From: AB-137-C09 sp964458185
GTDB taxonomy: Bacteria; Pseudomonadota; Zetaproteobacteria; Mariprofundales; Mariprofundaceae
Length of the DNA stretch: 64,000 bases
Assembly: GCA_964458185.1 (NCBI GenBank)
Contig: CAYWFG010000011.1
Location: forward strand, 3,973-67,972
Direction: 5' to 3'
The notes beneath the pieces are model-generated. The model was not told where the DNA came from. It searched no databases and saw only the letters and a program-made list of their open reading frames with translations. The position numbers and the translations under genes are program-made. This document shows, piece after piece, positions 54,299 through 63,309 of the stretch. Position 1 is the stretch's first letter; each line of letters starts with the position of its first letter.

Positions 54299-57200
54299 TT
54301 AAAAGCCAAAAAGTTTAAACGGCGATTTAATTGAGTCTCCGATCCCGTCAACGATTGAACCAGCAGCATCCTTAAAACCTTTGCTTATGGCGGACTCCTT
54401 TTCCGCCTCCACGCCTTCAGAACCCTGAATGATAAAAGGAGCCCAATAATAGGGGGGTGCTATATTGTTTTTCTCTCGAAGTTTAGCAATAAATTCAACT
54501 TGAGCCTGACGCAATGCACGGCTTGGGGCTTCTCCATCGGTGTAGTGGGCATAAAACTTTTTCATAATATTTTTGGTGGCTACATCGTCAACGCTCCACA
54601 GCGTCATCAAAAGATTTTTTGCCCCTGCCATTACAAATGAACGCCTGAATCCATAAACGCCTTCGCCATCTTCAATATCGCCTAGCCCCGTTTCACAGGC
54701 AGAAAGGGTGACCAGATCAGTGGCGTGAAGATCCATTGCTGAGACTTCCAGTGCTGTCATAATCCCCCTAAAGCTGCCATTTTCAGTGCTTGCTTCATTC
54801 GCTCCAGCCATTGCCAAACCCAAGCGGGCAAGTTGCATTTCGGGGGAACGCAGTGCATTGTTTTCTGCCTGAAGGAAAAAAGCATGGGTTGCGATATGCA
54901 GTACTTTGGGAGAAGATATAGACATCAGTTTTTCTTTGGTTGCATCCATCTCAGTAAAAACAAGTGGGGATTTTTTAAAGTATTTGAGTATCCCTTTGGC
55001 TTCTTTCTTTGTTCCTTTTAGTTCGCAAAAAGGCGCGATTTTATTGGATAAACCTCTGGTTGCAGGCGAAGGATCCGCGCAGTCTTCGGGTCTAGGGTCG
55101 CCATAAAAAGGGTAGGCAAAAAGTGCCAGTTCTTGTTTGGGTTTTTTATTCGTCTTTGAGCGCAACAGATCGCGCCCCGACGTAACATAGGTGATTGCCT
55201 TATCTTCAATAAGAAACTTATATTCGCTAGAATACAATGCCGCAAAAGGCACAAGGTTAATATTCCCTTCTGGACTGATAACCACACCATCCATACCTTC
55301 AACGACTTTTTGAAGTGGGAACCAAAGCAGCTTGTGCAAGCGAGAGAGCGCCAGAAGTGCTGCATTACCAAAGTCTTTGTCTTGAACTGATCTTTTATCT
55401 TGAACATATTTGATGGTAGCCTGAATCGCCAAATCTATCGTTTTGGTTTCACCAAGGGATGTTAGCTCTATATCCCCACGATGGTTTAAAGAAAAAACCA
55501 TGTAACGACTATTGCCTGTTGGCTTTGACGTTGACCAATCAAACTCTGGAACTTTCACAAACTCAAGAAGCACCACGCCGCTTTTTAGTTTTTTTGCAAT
55601 TACCTTACTGGTGATTATTTTATCACTGTGACTTTTTTCTTTTTGTGGCATGCTTAACATAAGTTTTCGGTCAATTTTGAGGATTTTATCCTTTAGCGGT
55701 ACAACCTTTTCCCTGTTATTTTTGGTGTTTCTCAACAACAGTTGGATCAATTGTTGTTTAAGAACTTTACGCTGCTGCCATAATTCTTTTCCTTTATCAT
55801 CAAGACTGTTGAACATAAGCAAGTTCTTTTGAGCAGCGAAATCAAGAATCATGCCTTTATGATTCAATATAAGGTCAAGCGCTTTTCGCAATGCTGCTTG
55901 GTTATGCGTGAATTGGTCGGCAACAAGATAAAGAGCCGCCTGATAACCTTGTTCATTTTCTTTGATGTATGTGAGTTGCCTATCTTCCGTTGAAAACGCA
56001 AGAATATTAACCAAAGCGGGGGCTAGAAACTTTTGCGAATCAATCAGATAGTCCAATGCTTCACTGCGTGTATTGGGATTTTGCGCTTTGATGAACCCCA
56101 GTTTTAATGCCTGAGTAGAATATTCAGGATTGTATATGCCAAAGTCTTTTTTTAAATTTAAAAGTTTTTCCTCCGCAATAAGTATGTTCCATTTACCATC
56201 CTTTTTGCCCTGATACTTTTTAGTTGCTGCATCAGGGTTGTTGTTAAACTCTTTTATGACCCTCAACCTTTCAGCTCTTAGCTTCGGATCATATATCTGC
56301 GACTCGTCTACCCCATTTTCCATTTTCGTTGCCGTAAAAAAAGCAGTCACTTGCTTCTTTCCCGCACTAAAAATCACACCTGAAAAAGATCCTGCATACG
56401 GAGGCTTTTCAGGGTTAGGGAATGGATTTCGGATATAGAAGTCTATTTTTTTGAGCAGTCTATGAATATCTGCAATGATTTGGTCGCCTTGCTCATCTTG
56501 TTTAGAGAACTTATAGCTGTAGGCAAGATAATGCAACATCATGACGTAGGCTGGGTTTTTCTTCGTTAGGTAGTGGCCGCCCTTAAACGCCTCAAAAGCC
56601 GTGATTGCATCAGAGTAGCTTTTATTGTTGTAGTAAAAGACTCCCAATTTGTACAACAGATAACCATAATGAAGGTCATCAACGCCGTATAGTTTTTTTA
56701 CTTTGTCCAGATCAATTTGCAGTTCTAAAACCTTTTTGTAGGGTGCAAGGAAGGGTTCCTCGAATGGAGCCATTTCTTTAAGGCTGTTCATCGTTTCCCT
56801 TATCTTGTCCAAGACTGTTTTCTCACGTTTAGAAGGGCCATTGTTAATCCTTTCAGGTTCAACCAACAAGCCATTCGGATCATGTTTAACGATTGAAGCA
56901 TCATTTACCTCTACAATATCTTTTATCAATTCTCGAAGCTTCTCCTTTTGCCCACTAAATACATAAATGCGCATAACACGGTGAGAGCTGTGGGTAAATG
57001 CTGGATGATCTTTACTCTTGTTTTTAAGTTCTTGAAACTGTTGCTGAAACTTCGATGCAGCGAGCATATCTCCTGCTTCTTCGCTCACAATGCTTTGCAT
57101 GGTCATCAACGAAAGATTTTCAGGATGATCCTTTGAAAAGTTGGCATGAACCAAGGGAATCAGTTCATCAAGGTACTGCAGCGAATGATCCATGTCGTTA

Positions 57201-57361
57201 CCAATGACGCTGATCAGGGTCAGGTCGTAAAGCAAATCTATGTTTCGATAAGTCGCTACTGTTTTTGGGTCTAGTTCCTGCGTGTTATTCCCCCAAGCAG
57301 AACCAGCCAGCATAAAACATGCCAAGATTAATGAACACATCATGTTAATGGATCGAATCAT
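54299..57361 (-). CDS. Exported TPR-CHAT domain protein
   Basis: The 1,020-residue product has a signal peptide (SINMMCSLILACFMLAGSAWG), a long helical TPR region (about 30-520, e.g. HYGYLLYKLGVFYYNNKSYSDAI) and a C-terminal CHAT peptidase domain (about 640-1,000). The catalytic pair is intact: His in VLHIATHAFF near 822 and Cys in TLSACETGLGDIEDGEGVYG near 890. CHAT domains are caspase-like cysteine proteases. Export would place this one in the periplasm. The start chosen has GAGGG 6 bases ahead; the frame runs 35 codons further up into a repeat element. It diverges from a CHASE2 gene. Confidence 0.85.
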   Translation of the reverse strand: MIRSINMMCSLILACFMLAGSAWGNNTQELDPKTVATYRNIDLLYDLTLISVIGNDMDHSLQYLDELIPLVHANFSKDHPENLSLMTMQSIVSEEAGDMLAASKFQQQFQELKNKSKDHPAFTHSSHRVMRIYVFSGQKEKLRELIKDIVEVNDASIVKHDPNGLLVEPERINNGPSKREKTVLDKIRETMNSLKEMAPFEEPFLAPYKKVLELQIDLDKVKKLYGVDDLHYGYLLYKLGVFYYNNKSYSDAITAFEAFKGGHYLTKKNPAYVMMLHYLAYSYKFSKQDEQGDQIIADIHRLLKKIDFYIRNPFPNPEKPPYAGSFSGVIFSAGKKQVTAFFTATKMENGVDESQIYDPKLRAERLRVIKEFNNNPDAATKKYQGKKDGKWNILIAEEKLLNLKKDFGIYNPEYSTQALKLGFIKAQNPNTRSEALDYLIDSQKFLAPALVNILAFSTEDRQLTYIKENEQGYQAALYLVADQFTHNQAALRKALDLILNHKGMILDFAAQKNLLMFNSLDDKGKELWQQRKVLKQQLIQLLLRNTKNNREKVVPLKDKILKIDRKLMLSMPQKEKSHSDKIITSKVIAKKLKSGVVLLEFVKVPEFDWSTSKPTGNSRYMVFSLNHRGDIELTSLGETKTIDLAIQATIKYVQDKRSVQDKDFGNAALLALSRLHKLLWFPLQKVVEGMDGVVISPEGNINLVPFAALYSSEYKFLIEDKAITYVTSGRDLLRSKTNKKPKQELALFAYPFYGDPRPEDCADPSPATRGLSNKIAPFCELKGTKKEAKGILKYFKKSPLVFTEMDATKEKLMSISSPKVLHIATHAFFLQAENNALRSPEMQLARLGLAMAGANEASTENGSFRGIMTALEVSAMDLHATDLVTLSACETGLGDIEDGEGVYGFRRSFVMAGAKNLLMTLWSVDDVATKNIMKKFYAHYTDGEAPSRALRQAQVEFIAKLREKNNIAPPYYWAPFIIQGSEGVEAEKESAISKGFKDAAGSIVDGIGDSIKSPFKLFGF

Positions 57362-57384
57362 TTTTTCCCTCACTTTACACATTA

Positions 57385-57543
57385 GGTAACTCGCAATAAA
57401 TAATACACCAAACTCACTTGTCTTTTTATTCGTCTTCAGCGTTGCAGCAACAGTCACATAGAACAACTATGCGCCTATTGCTGCGCCTTGAAGACGAATA
57501 AAAATCCTGCGCGACTTTGGTATATTATTTATTGCGAGTTACC
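57385..57543. mobile_element. 159-base palindromic MITE-like element
   Basis: The arms begin GGTAACTCGCAATAAATAAT at 57,385 and end with its inverse at 57,543, with further inverted blocks inside (TTTTTATTCGTCTTCA near 57,423-57,438 and TGAAGACGAATAAAAA near 57,489-57,504). It is flanked by TTA on both sides (57,382-57,384 and 57,544-57,546), a likely 3-base target duplication. There is no coding capacity. It lies in the shared promoter region of the TPR-CHAT and CHASE2 genes. Confidence 0.75.
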
Positions 57544-57669
57544 TTACCCCACGACCAAAAGCGACTGTGACTATATCTTTGTCACTTAAATAACGCTAGC
57601 AATTTTATTTTAAGCTCACAGAATACGTGGAAGAATTAACGACATATCCCCGTTTCTGAGAGATCAAAT

Positions 57670-59241
57670 ATGCCAACTACCTTGACCATTTTGTTGAAAA
57701 ACTCTTTTAGAAATAACCTGATTGTTGTGTTTTCTTTTTTAATTTTAATGTTGATGCAAAAAGCAATGCTGTGGCTAACTCCCGCAATCGTTCTTGAAAA
57801 ACTTACGCCATATTGGCATGCGTTTAACGATAAAGGGGTGGCTTGGCGCAATCAGTTCTCGCCGCCTGTTCAACGCTTTGGTGTTAACTTTTCACTTGGT
57901 CTTATAATCATTTTTATGGTCTATACTTTCGATGACCTAAAACCTGTCAGAGAGTTTGAAGACTGGGGTGCTGATCTGTTTATCAATATGATGGTAAACA
58001 CCGCACCCGATAAAAATATTGTACCCTATGCTTTTTTGGATATGAATGACCGTACATTCAATGCTTGGCATGAGCCTTTTTTTACACCACGAAACAAGCT
58101 GCTGACATTAATCAAAACAGCCACCGAGGCAAAAGCCAAGGTGGTGATTGTCGATATTGATTTACATCGAAAAGGGGATCAATATTTTGATGCATTAATT
58201 GCTTATTTTGCAGCCTATGATCAACAATGTGTGCAAGCAACAAAAAACAACCAACGGCCTTGTCCTTCGATCATTTTGATGCGTTCTTTTGATACAGACA
58301 AAGAGAATAAACGTATCCCTTCAATAAAAGCTGCGCCACCCGCCTTAGAGAAGGCCGTGTTGCAATCAGCCAATATTCATTGGGCATCCTCGTTGTATGA
58401 TTTAAGCAAAGATCAGTTGGTGCGGTATTGGAATTTGTGGCAGCCTGTTTGTTCCTTGGGCAAAGAAAAGGAAACAACAACGGTTATACCTTCCGCCCAA
58501 CTTTTGGCTTTCGTACTTGCAACATCGAATGATCCATCCAAAGCTTATCACAAGCTTATGCTACGGCTTGATCTATTAAAGCCAACATCATGTGACCGCG
58601 CATTGATAAACACCGAAGAAAAACAGCATGTTGCACCGCTAAACGTAGGCTCAGTACAAATTGATTTTAGCCAGACGCATGTGTCCAAGCGTATTTTTTA
58701 TACTATTCCATGGCACAATCGTAACAGTACGGCACATACACCAGACGGTCAGATCTTATTGCAAACCATCCCTGCTTATTTGATAAGCGACAATGATGGG
58801 GTGAAATCATTCAAAGCGATTGAAAACCGAATCACTATTATTGGTGCAAGTTACAAAGAAAGTGGCGATATTCATACAACGCCATTGGCTGATATGCCAG
58901 GCTCTATGGTCATTGTTAATTCAATTCATTCGCTACAACAATTTGGCAATTTGGCTTCTACCTACAGTCTTGTTGTTGTCTGTATCATTCAAATTCTTTT
59001 AATTGCAGCAATTAGTGCATTGTATGCTTGGCATGCTATTGATTCATCTTGGGTGGGGGGAATCAGTCTGCTACTGATTATTATTTTATTGCCCGTAAGC
59101 ATGATGTTTATTGGTTATGGCATTTGGCTGAACTTCGCCCTTCCGCTCTTTGTGGTGCAAGTTTTTCAAGTGGTGTTAGAGTTTTATGAGCAACATATAT
59201 TCAAAGAACACCCACTCCCAAATAACTTTGCAAGAAGGTAA
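57670..59241 (+). CDS. CHASE2 sensor protein, probably lacking its output domain
   Basis: The 523-residue protein has an N-terminal membrane segment (about 14-36), a second at about 72-90, an extracytoplasmic CHASE2 domain (about 95-425, with AFLDMNDRTFNAWH, VVIVDIDLHRKG, and NRITIIGASYKESGDIHTTP near 385) and three C-terminal membrane segments (about 434-510). CHASE2 proteins usually continue into a cyclase, kinase or other output. Here the frame ends soon after the last membrane segment, and its final eight codons are supplied by the long direct repeat that starts at 59,217, so truncation by that insertion is likely. AGAGA precedes the ATG. Confidence 0.75.
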   Translation: MPTTLTILLKNSFRNNLIVVFSFLILMLMQKAMLWLTPAIVLEKLTPYWHAFNDKGVAWRNQFSPPVQRFGVNFSLGLIIIFMVYTFDDLKPVREFEDWGADLFINMMVNTAPDKNIVPYAFLDMNDRTFNAWHEPFFTPRNKLLTLIKTATEAKAKVVIVDIDLHRKGDQYFDALIAYFAAYDQQCVQATKNNQRPCPSIILMRSFDTDKENKRIPSIKAAPPALEKAVLQSANIHWASSLYDLSKDQLVRYWNLWQPVCSLGKEKETTTVIPSAQLLAFVLATSNDPSKAYHKLMLRLDLLKPTSCDRALINTEEKQHVAPLNVGSVQIDFSQTHVSKRIFYTIPWHNRNSTAHTPDGQILLQTIPAYLISDNDGVKSFKAIENRITIIGASYKESGDIHTTPLADMPGSMVIVNSIHSLQQFGNLASTYSLVVVCIIQILLIAAISALYAWHAIDSSWVGGISLLLIIILLPVSMMFIGYGIWLNFALPLFVVQVFQVVLEFYEQHIFKEHPLPNNFARR

Positions 59242-59870
59242 ATAGATTATGACCGATGATGAACTAAAAGAGTTAGTCGCAAGCTTAGCCATATCACAAA
59301 AAGAGACAAGTGCTCAACAAAAAGAAACCACGGCTCAAATCAAGACCTTGCGAATAGCACATGAAGAAATTAATGCTCAACAAAAAGAGACAAGTGCTCA
59401 ACAAAAAGAGACGAGCAGAAAGCTGGATAAAGTAGCCAAGATGATTGGTGGCATAAGCCATAATCAGGGTGATGTAGCAGAAGATTTCTTCTATAATAGC
59501 TTCGCTAAAGATAATCACTTGGGCGATATTTTCTTTGATGAAATCATTAAGAATATGACGATGCGCAAAGGAAAAGCAGAGGAAGAGTACGACTTACTGC
59601 TAATCAATGGTGATGCCATTATAATCATAGAAGTTAAATATAAGGCACATCAGAGGGATATTGATCAGCTAGAAAGAAAAACAAGCAATTTTAAAAAGTT
59701 CCTCCCCGCTTATCAACACTACAGCGTATACGGAGCAATGGCTTCTTTTCACTTCAATGAAGACGTTAAAAAGCTCCTACTACAAGAAGGCTATTTTGTG
59801 GTAGAGCGAAGCGGTAACCTGATCAACACAAAAAGTAGCGACCACTTAAAGGTTGCATGAGTTTATCATG
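59217..59870 (+). repeat. Long direct repeat, copy 2
   Basis: Second copy of the segment at 50,613-51,299. It begins inside the 3' end of the CHASE2 gene and ends with GAGTTTATCATG just before the right inverted IS-like end. Apart from heptad copy number, differences from copy 1 are few (for example Leu to Ser at residue 16 and Ser to Asn near the C-terminus). Confidence 0.9.
59249..59860 (+). CDS. Coiled-coil protein with PD-(D/E)XK nuclease-like domain, copy 2
   Basis: This 203-residue protein is a near-identical paralogue of the one at 50,645. The nuclease-like part is the same apart from one Ser/Asn change near the end. The heptad region differs: the first AQQKET block is shorter by 18 residues and the block before RKLDK is longer by 7, as expected from slippage between 21-base units. 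It begins 7 bases after the CHASE2 stop, because the repeat brings its own leader. Confidence 0.7.
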   Translation: MTDDELKELVASLAISQKETSAQQKETTAQIKTLRIAHEEINAQQKETSAQQKETSRKLDKVAKMIGGISHNQGDVAEDFFYNSFAKDNHLGDIFFDEIIKNMTMRKGKAEEEYDLLLINGDAIIIIEVKYKAHQRDIDQLERKTSNFKKFLPAYQHYSVYGAMASFHFNEDVKKLLLQEGYFVVERSGNLINTKSSDHLKVA

Positions 59871-59874
59871 AATC

Positions 59875-59898
59875 CCTAAGTTATTTCATGTACGTTCC
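59875..59898. repeat. IS-like inverted end, right copy
   Basis: Reverse complement of the 24-base end at 50,479-50,502 with one mismatch. It follows the second nuclease-like gene by 15 bases. The next 90 bases before the CHAT-STAND stop hold no gene. Confidence 0.6.
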
Positions 59899-59988
59899 TA
59901 AGCTTTTGCCCCTGTTTCCTCGGTGAGCCAGCACCGTGTTGGGGGGTGTTCATCAGAACGGGGTCATCCATTGTTTGTTATCTACGCC

Positions 59989-62900
59989 TCACCTATTGAT
60001 GGGTAGTTGTAAGGTAAAATTCTCCAGCATGGCTTGCACCACCGCTTGCTCCGGTAAATCAATACCTGCCTGCTGCATGATTCCAGCGATTTGCTTAGCC
60101 TCTGGCAACTGCATACCCATGGCGGCAATGTATGCCGAAGTGAACAGGGCTTTTATTTCCTGCTGATGCGTGGAAGGATCTATTTTAAGCAACAGCATGG
60201 CCAAGTTGGTTCTACCCACCAGTAATGAGCGAACATCGCCCATTTGTTCATAGACGGGTAGCTTCTCACGACGAATGCGCAGCGCCTCGTCGAGCTTGCC
60301 ACTCGATTGCAGGATGTTGGCGATCTTACCCATGGTCACCGCACACGAATGCACATCGCCGAGCTGTTCAAATGCAGGAAGTACTTCATCTTGGAGCATG
60401 CGCAGCGCCTCGTCGAGATTGCCACGCGATTGCAGGATGTCGGCGATCTTACCCATGGTCACCGCACGCTCACGCACATCGCCGAGCTGTTCATAGACGG
60501 GAAGTTCTTCTTGCTGACGAATGCGCAGCGCCTCGTCGAGATTGCCACGCGATTGCAGGATGTCGGCGATCTTACCCATGGTCACCGCACGCTCACGCAC
60601 ATCGCCGAGCTGTTCATAGACGGGAAGTTCTTCTTGCTGACGAATGCGCAGCGCCTCGTCGAGATTGCCACGCGATTGCAGGATGTCGGCGATCTTACCC
60701 ATGGTCATCGCACGCGAACGCACATCGCCGAGCTGTTCATAGGTAGGTAAAACGGATTCTTGCAACCGTTGTAATGCCTGCTCCATACTCCCCTGCTGAA
60801 TTAACAAGCTACAGTAGTCAAACTGCAATGCAGCAACATCGCGCTGCGTATCGGACGAATCCATCGTATCTATTTGCTCGGAGAGCCGCAGAGCTTGCTT
60901 AAAGTGCAACGGCGCATCGCTCGCCCCCAGTCGCATTTCTGCACGGCCAAGCTGATGCAGTAGACGAAAATCATCTCCCAGACGCAATGTATTCCGGCAA
61001 ATGATGGCGGCTTCACGGCAGCGGTTTTCCTCATTCGCACGGTAAGCCAGACGATTAGCCAGCGGTATGGCGATGCTGCGGTCGCCTGCGGCTGTAGCCA
61101 GACGCAGCAACTCTGTTGCCAACGCAGCTTGCGCATTGTCTTGCAATGCAGCGGCAAGAAAGTGCGTCGCATGTTGCAGCACATGCTGCTGCTCGCCTTG
61201 ATCCAGCTCATGCCTTAGTAAACCATGCAACAAGAATGAAATGAAATAGTGATCCTTGACGGCTTCAACCAGCCCCAGCGCAGCCGCTTGTTGTAACGAT
61301 TGTTTGCATTCGGTCTCATCAAGTGGCGCATCAGGCAAGGGGTGTTCCAGCGTAGCACAAGCAAAAATGGCTGATAGGGGCATCGGAAGATGGTAGCAGG
61401 CCATGGCTGCCAGCAGTCGGCGTACCTTGCGAGGCAGTGATTCAAGCAAGGTTTCCAGCAGTATCTCTTCACGGAACTCAGCCTCTTTTTTCTCCAAGGT
61501 GGCAAAAAGGGTGGTGATGTCCAGATTGCGCTGCTGCAATACCGTATCCAGCCGTTCCAGCAGGCGCGGGTTGCCTGCTGCCAGTTCGCTGGCGCGTTGA
61601 CGCAAGCCTTCGGTGATGGAGTCATCCGACCATGATGGCAGTTGTTTCTCTTTTTTGTGCAGATCAGCACCGCGCAGGCTTTGCAGCATTTCTGTATGCC
61701 AGCAAAGTGGCGTGGGTAGCGGCACATCGTAGCGGCTGGTGAGCAATACCTTATGCCCACCGCCAATCTGGTGAATAGCCTGCATCAAGGCATGCAGTGT
61801 GGTGAGTGCCGCAGGGCGATACTCTGCCTTGCCGCCTGCCATCGTCTTTGCCGCTATATTTTGCTCAAAATCATCAAAAATCAACAGCAAGGGCTGGTCA
61901 AGTTGAGCAAAGCCATGGCGCAAACGCTGGCTCAAATCGCCTGCATCATTGAGGGTCGCGCCCATGCCCTCATTGCCCAGCAGTTTGATCAACTCCTGCT
62001 CATCCAGACCGCCAACGCAGACGGCAATATGATGCGTATGCCGCATGCGTCCCGCCAGCCTTGCCGCTGCACTGCTTTTGCCTGAGCCGCCCATGCCGAG
62101 CAACAGTAGCCCATCAGGCTGCATGGCATCATTTCGACGCAAGGCATGGATGCTACGTTGCAGCAAGCGTCGGCGACCAATAAATGCGCTATCGCCGCAT
62201 ACAGCCACCTGATTCTTGCGTTTATCTAAAAATTCTCGCGTGTGTTGTGGTCGTTGCAGAAATGTGCGTCCTGGCGTGCGCGGAGCGGTGACCAACGGTG
62301 ATAAGGGGGTGGTATCGGCATAGAGACGTAGCTGATGCCAATAGGGCGATTTCAGCTCCCACAGCTTTTGCCGTGCCAGTGCCACGGCGCGATCAAGTGC
62401 CACACCACGAGCCAGACTGCCATACAAAACACTTGCCGCTGCTGTTGCCGCATGATCACCCACCGGCAAACCCCAGCCCAGCACGGCGGGCAAGCCCTGC
62501 TTGACCAAAGCTTCACACAGTGAGGGAATGCCTTGCTCTTGGTTCGCTTCGCCAGTGCGGCAGCCAGAGAGAAACAGCAGTTGTGGAAGGCGGCCACTGT
62601 CGCTGAACACACGCGCCAATTGTTCCGCTGAGATATTGTCCGCCTCACCAACGGCATTCTCCATGATGAAGTAGGGTTGACCATCAATTATATCCGCATG
62701 ACCACTGATATGCAGCGCATCAAAATGCTCATCTGGCCATGATTCCACCTGTTCACGCAAGCCATCCAGGGAGCCGCTCTCTTCCACCTGCAACAGCAAG
62801 GGCTGCTTTTCACTCGCCTCCAGAATGGCGGCTTCTTCCCGTTCAAAATCAAGCACAGGCTCAACGTTTTCGGCAGAAGCTGCCATAAACAATAAATGCA

Positions 62901-63309
62901 TCGGACGGTTGGCAGGTGTACGCACGCCATAGTTGCGGGGTGAGACGCAGCGAAGCGGCGTAAACAACGGCGTGGGGTGGGTGGCAAGGTAAACCCTGCC
63001 ATCATGCAGCAGCTCCCACGGCAAATGCGCCATCTCGCCTTCACTGCTGATATGCAAAGCCATGGGCTGCTGTAAGCTCTCGCGGTGTGCATGCAGCGCA
63101 CCGTTGAGATTGATCAGAGAAAAAAGATCACGCCCCAGCACATCAAGGCAGGGCGCACCGTTGCGGTAATGTTTTTTTGAGGTATCCAGTAGATGCACGA
63201 TGGCTTGATGCTGAACTTCTCCATCATACACCACGGCACTGCCATGCATCAAGCGTAGACGAAACCATTCGTTGTCTTTGCGTAATAATTCCAGCCTATG
63301 TGTCTGCAT
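59989..63309 (-). CDS. CHAT peptidase-STAND NTPase-TPR protein (candidate conflict-system effector)
   Basis: The 1,106-residue cytoplasmic protein has three parts. The N-terminal CHAT peptidase (about 60-330) keeps both catalytic residues, His in ALHISGHADI near 204 and Cys in LFLSGCRTGEAN near 248. A STAND NTPase follows (about 370-690) with a P-loop GMGGSGKSSAAARLAG near 405, Walker B PLLLIFDDFEQ near 473, LLTSRYD near 520 and AAGNPRLLERL near 575. The C-terminal TPRs (about 760-1,060) contain 41-residue repeats. The start has GGAGGT 4 bases ahead, placed inside the end of the upstream EACC1-like gene. STAND proteins assemble when their repeat region binds a trigger; the CHAT part would then cut protein targets. 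Function is inferred from architecture. Confidence 0.85.
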   Translation of the reverse strand: MQTHRLELLRKDNEWFRLRLMHGSAVVYDGEVQHQAIVHLLDTSKKHYRNGAPCLDVLGRDLFSLINLNGALHAHRESLQQPMALHISSEGEMAHLPWELLHDGRVYLATHPTPLFTPLRCVSPRNYGVRTPANRPMHLLFMAASAENVEPVLDFEREEAAILEASEKQPLLLQVEESGSLDGLREQVESWPDEHFDALHISGHADIIDGQPYFIMENAVGEADNISAEQLARVFSDSGRLPQLLFLSGCRTGEANQEQGIPSLCEALVKQGLPAVLGWGLPVGDHAATAAASVLYGSLARGVALDRAVALARQKLWELKSPYWHQLRLYADTTPLSPLVTAPRTPGRTFLQRPQHTREFLDKRKNQVAVCGDSAFIGRRRLLQRSIHALRRNDAMQPDGLLLLGMGGSGKSSAAARLAGRMRHTHHIAVCVGGLDEQELIKLLGNEGMGATLNDAGDLSQRLRHGFAQLDQPLLLIFDDFEQNIAAKTMAGGKAEYRPAALTTLHALMQAIHQIGGGHKVLLTSRYDVPLPTPLCWHTEMLQSLRGADLHKKEKQLPSWSDDSITEGLRQRASELAAGNPRLLERLDTVLQQRNLDITTLFATLEKKEAEFREEILLETLLESLPRKVRRLLAAMACYHLPMPLSAIFACATLEHPLPDAPLDETECKQSLQQAAALGLVEAVKDHYFISFLLHGLLRHELDQGEQQHVLQHATHFLAAALQDNAQAALATELLRLATAAGDRSIAIPLANRLAYRANEENRCREAAIICRNTLRLGDDFRLLHQLGRAEMRLGASDAPLHFKQALRLSEQIDTMDSSDTQRDVAALQFDYCSLLIQQGSMEQALQRLQESVLPTYEQLGDVRSRAMTMGKIADILQSRGNLDEALRIRQQEELPVYEQLGDVRERAVTMGKIADILQSRGNLDEALRIRQQEELPVYEQLGDVRERAVTMGKIADILQSRGNLDEALRMLQDEVLPAFEQLGDVHSCAVTMGKIANILQSSGKLDEALRIRREKLPVYEQMGDVRSLLVGRTNLAMLLLKIDPSTHQQEIKALFTSAYIAAMGMQLPEAKQIAGIMQQAGIDLPEQAVVQAMLENFTLQLPINR
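60278..60769 (-). repeat. 123-base tandem repeats in the TPR region
   Basis: Four consecutive 123-base units begin at 60,278, 60,401, 60,524 and 60,647. Each encodes a 41-residue TPR unit (core MGKIADILQSRGNLDEALRI). The two central units, roughly 60,407-60,646, look almost identical at DNA level, while the outer ones have diverged. Such identity implies recent unit duplication or gene conversion. Confidence 0.9.

Noticed and set aside
60225..60750. Long rightward reading frames of 147-173 codons opposite the TPR region
   Set aside because: They are antisense to a well supported TPR protein and are open only because the 123-base repeats lack stops in those frames. The translations are repetitive and resemble nothing known.
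60278..60769. Regular repeats considered as a CRISPR array
   Set aside because: The repeats are 123 bases, directly adjacent with no spacers, and encode in-frame TPR units.
61215..61766. 183-codon leftward frame in the CHAT-STAND gene
   Set aside because: Same-strand out-of-frame shadow of the STAND region, rich in Cys and Trp, and without a plausible start.
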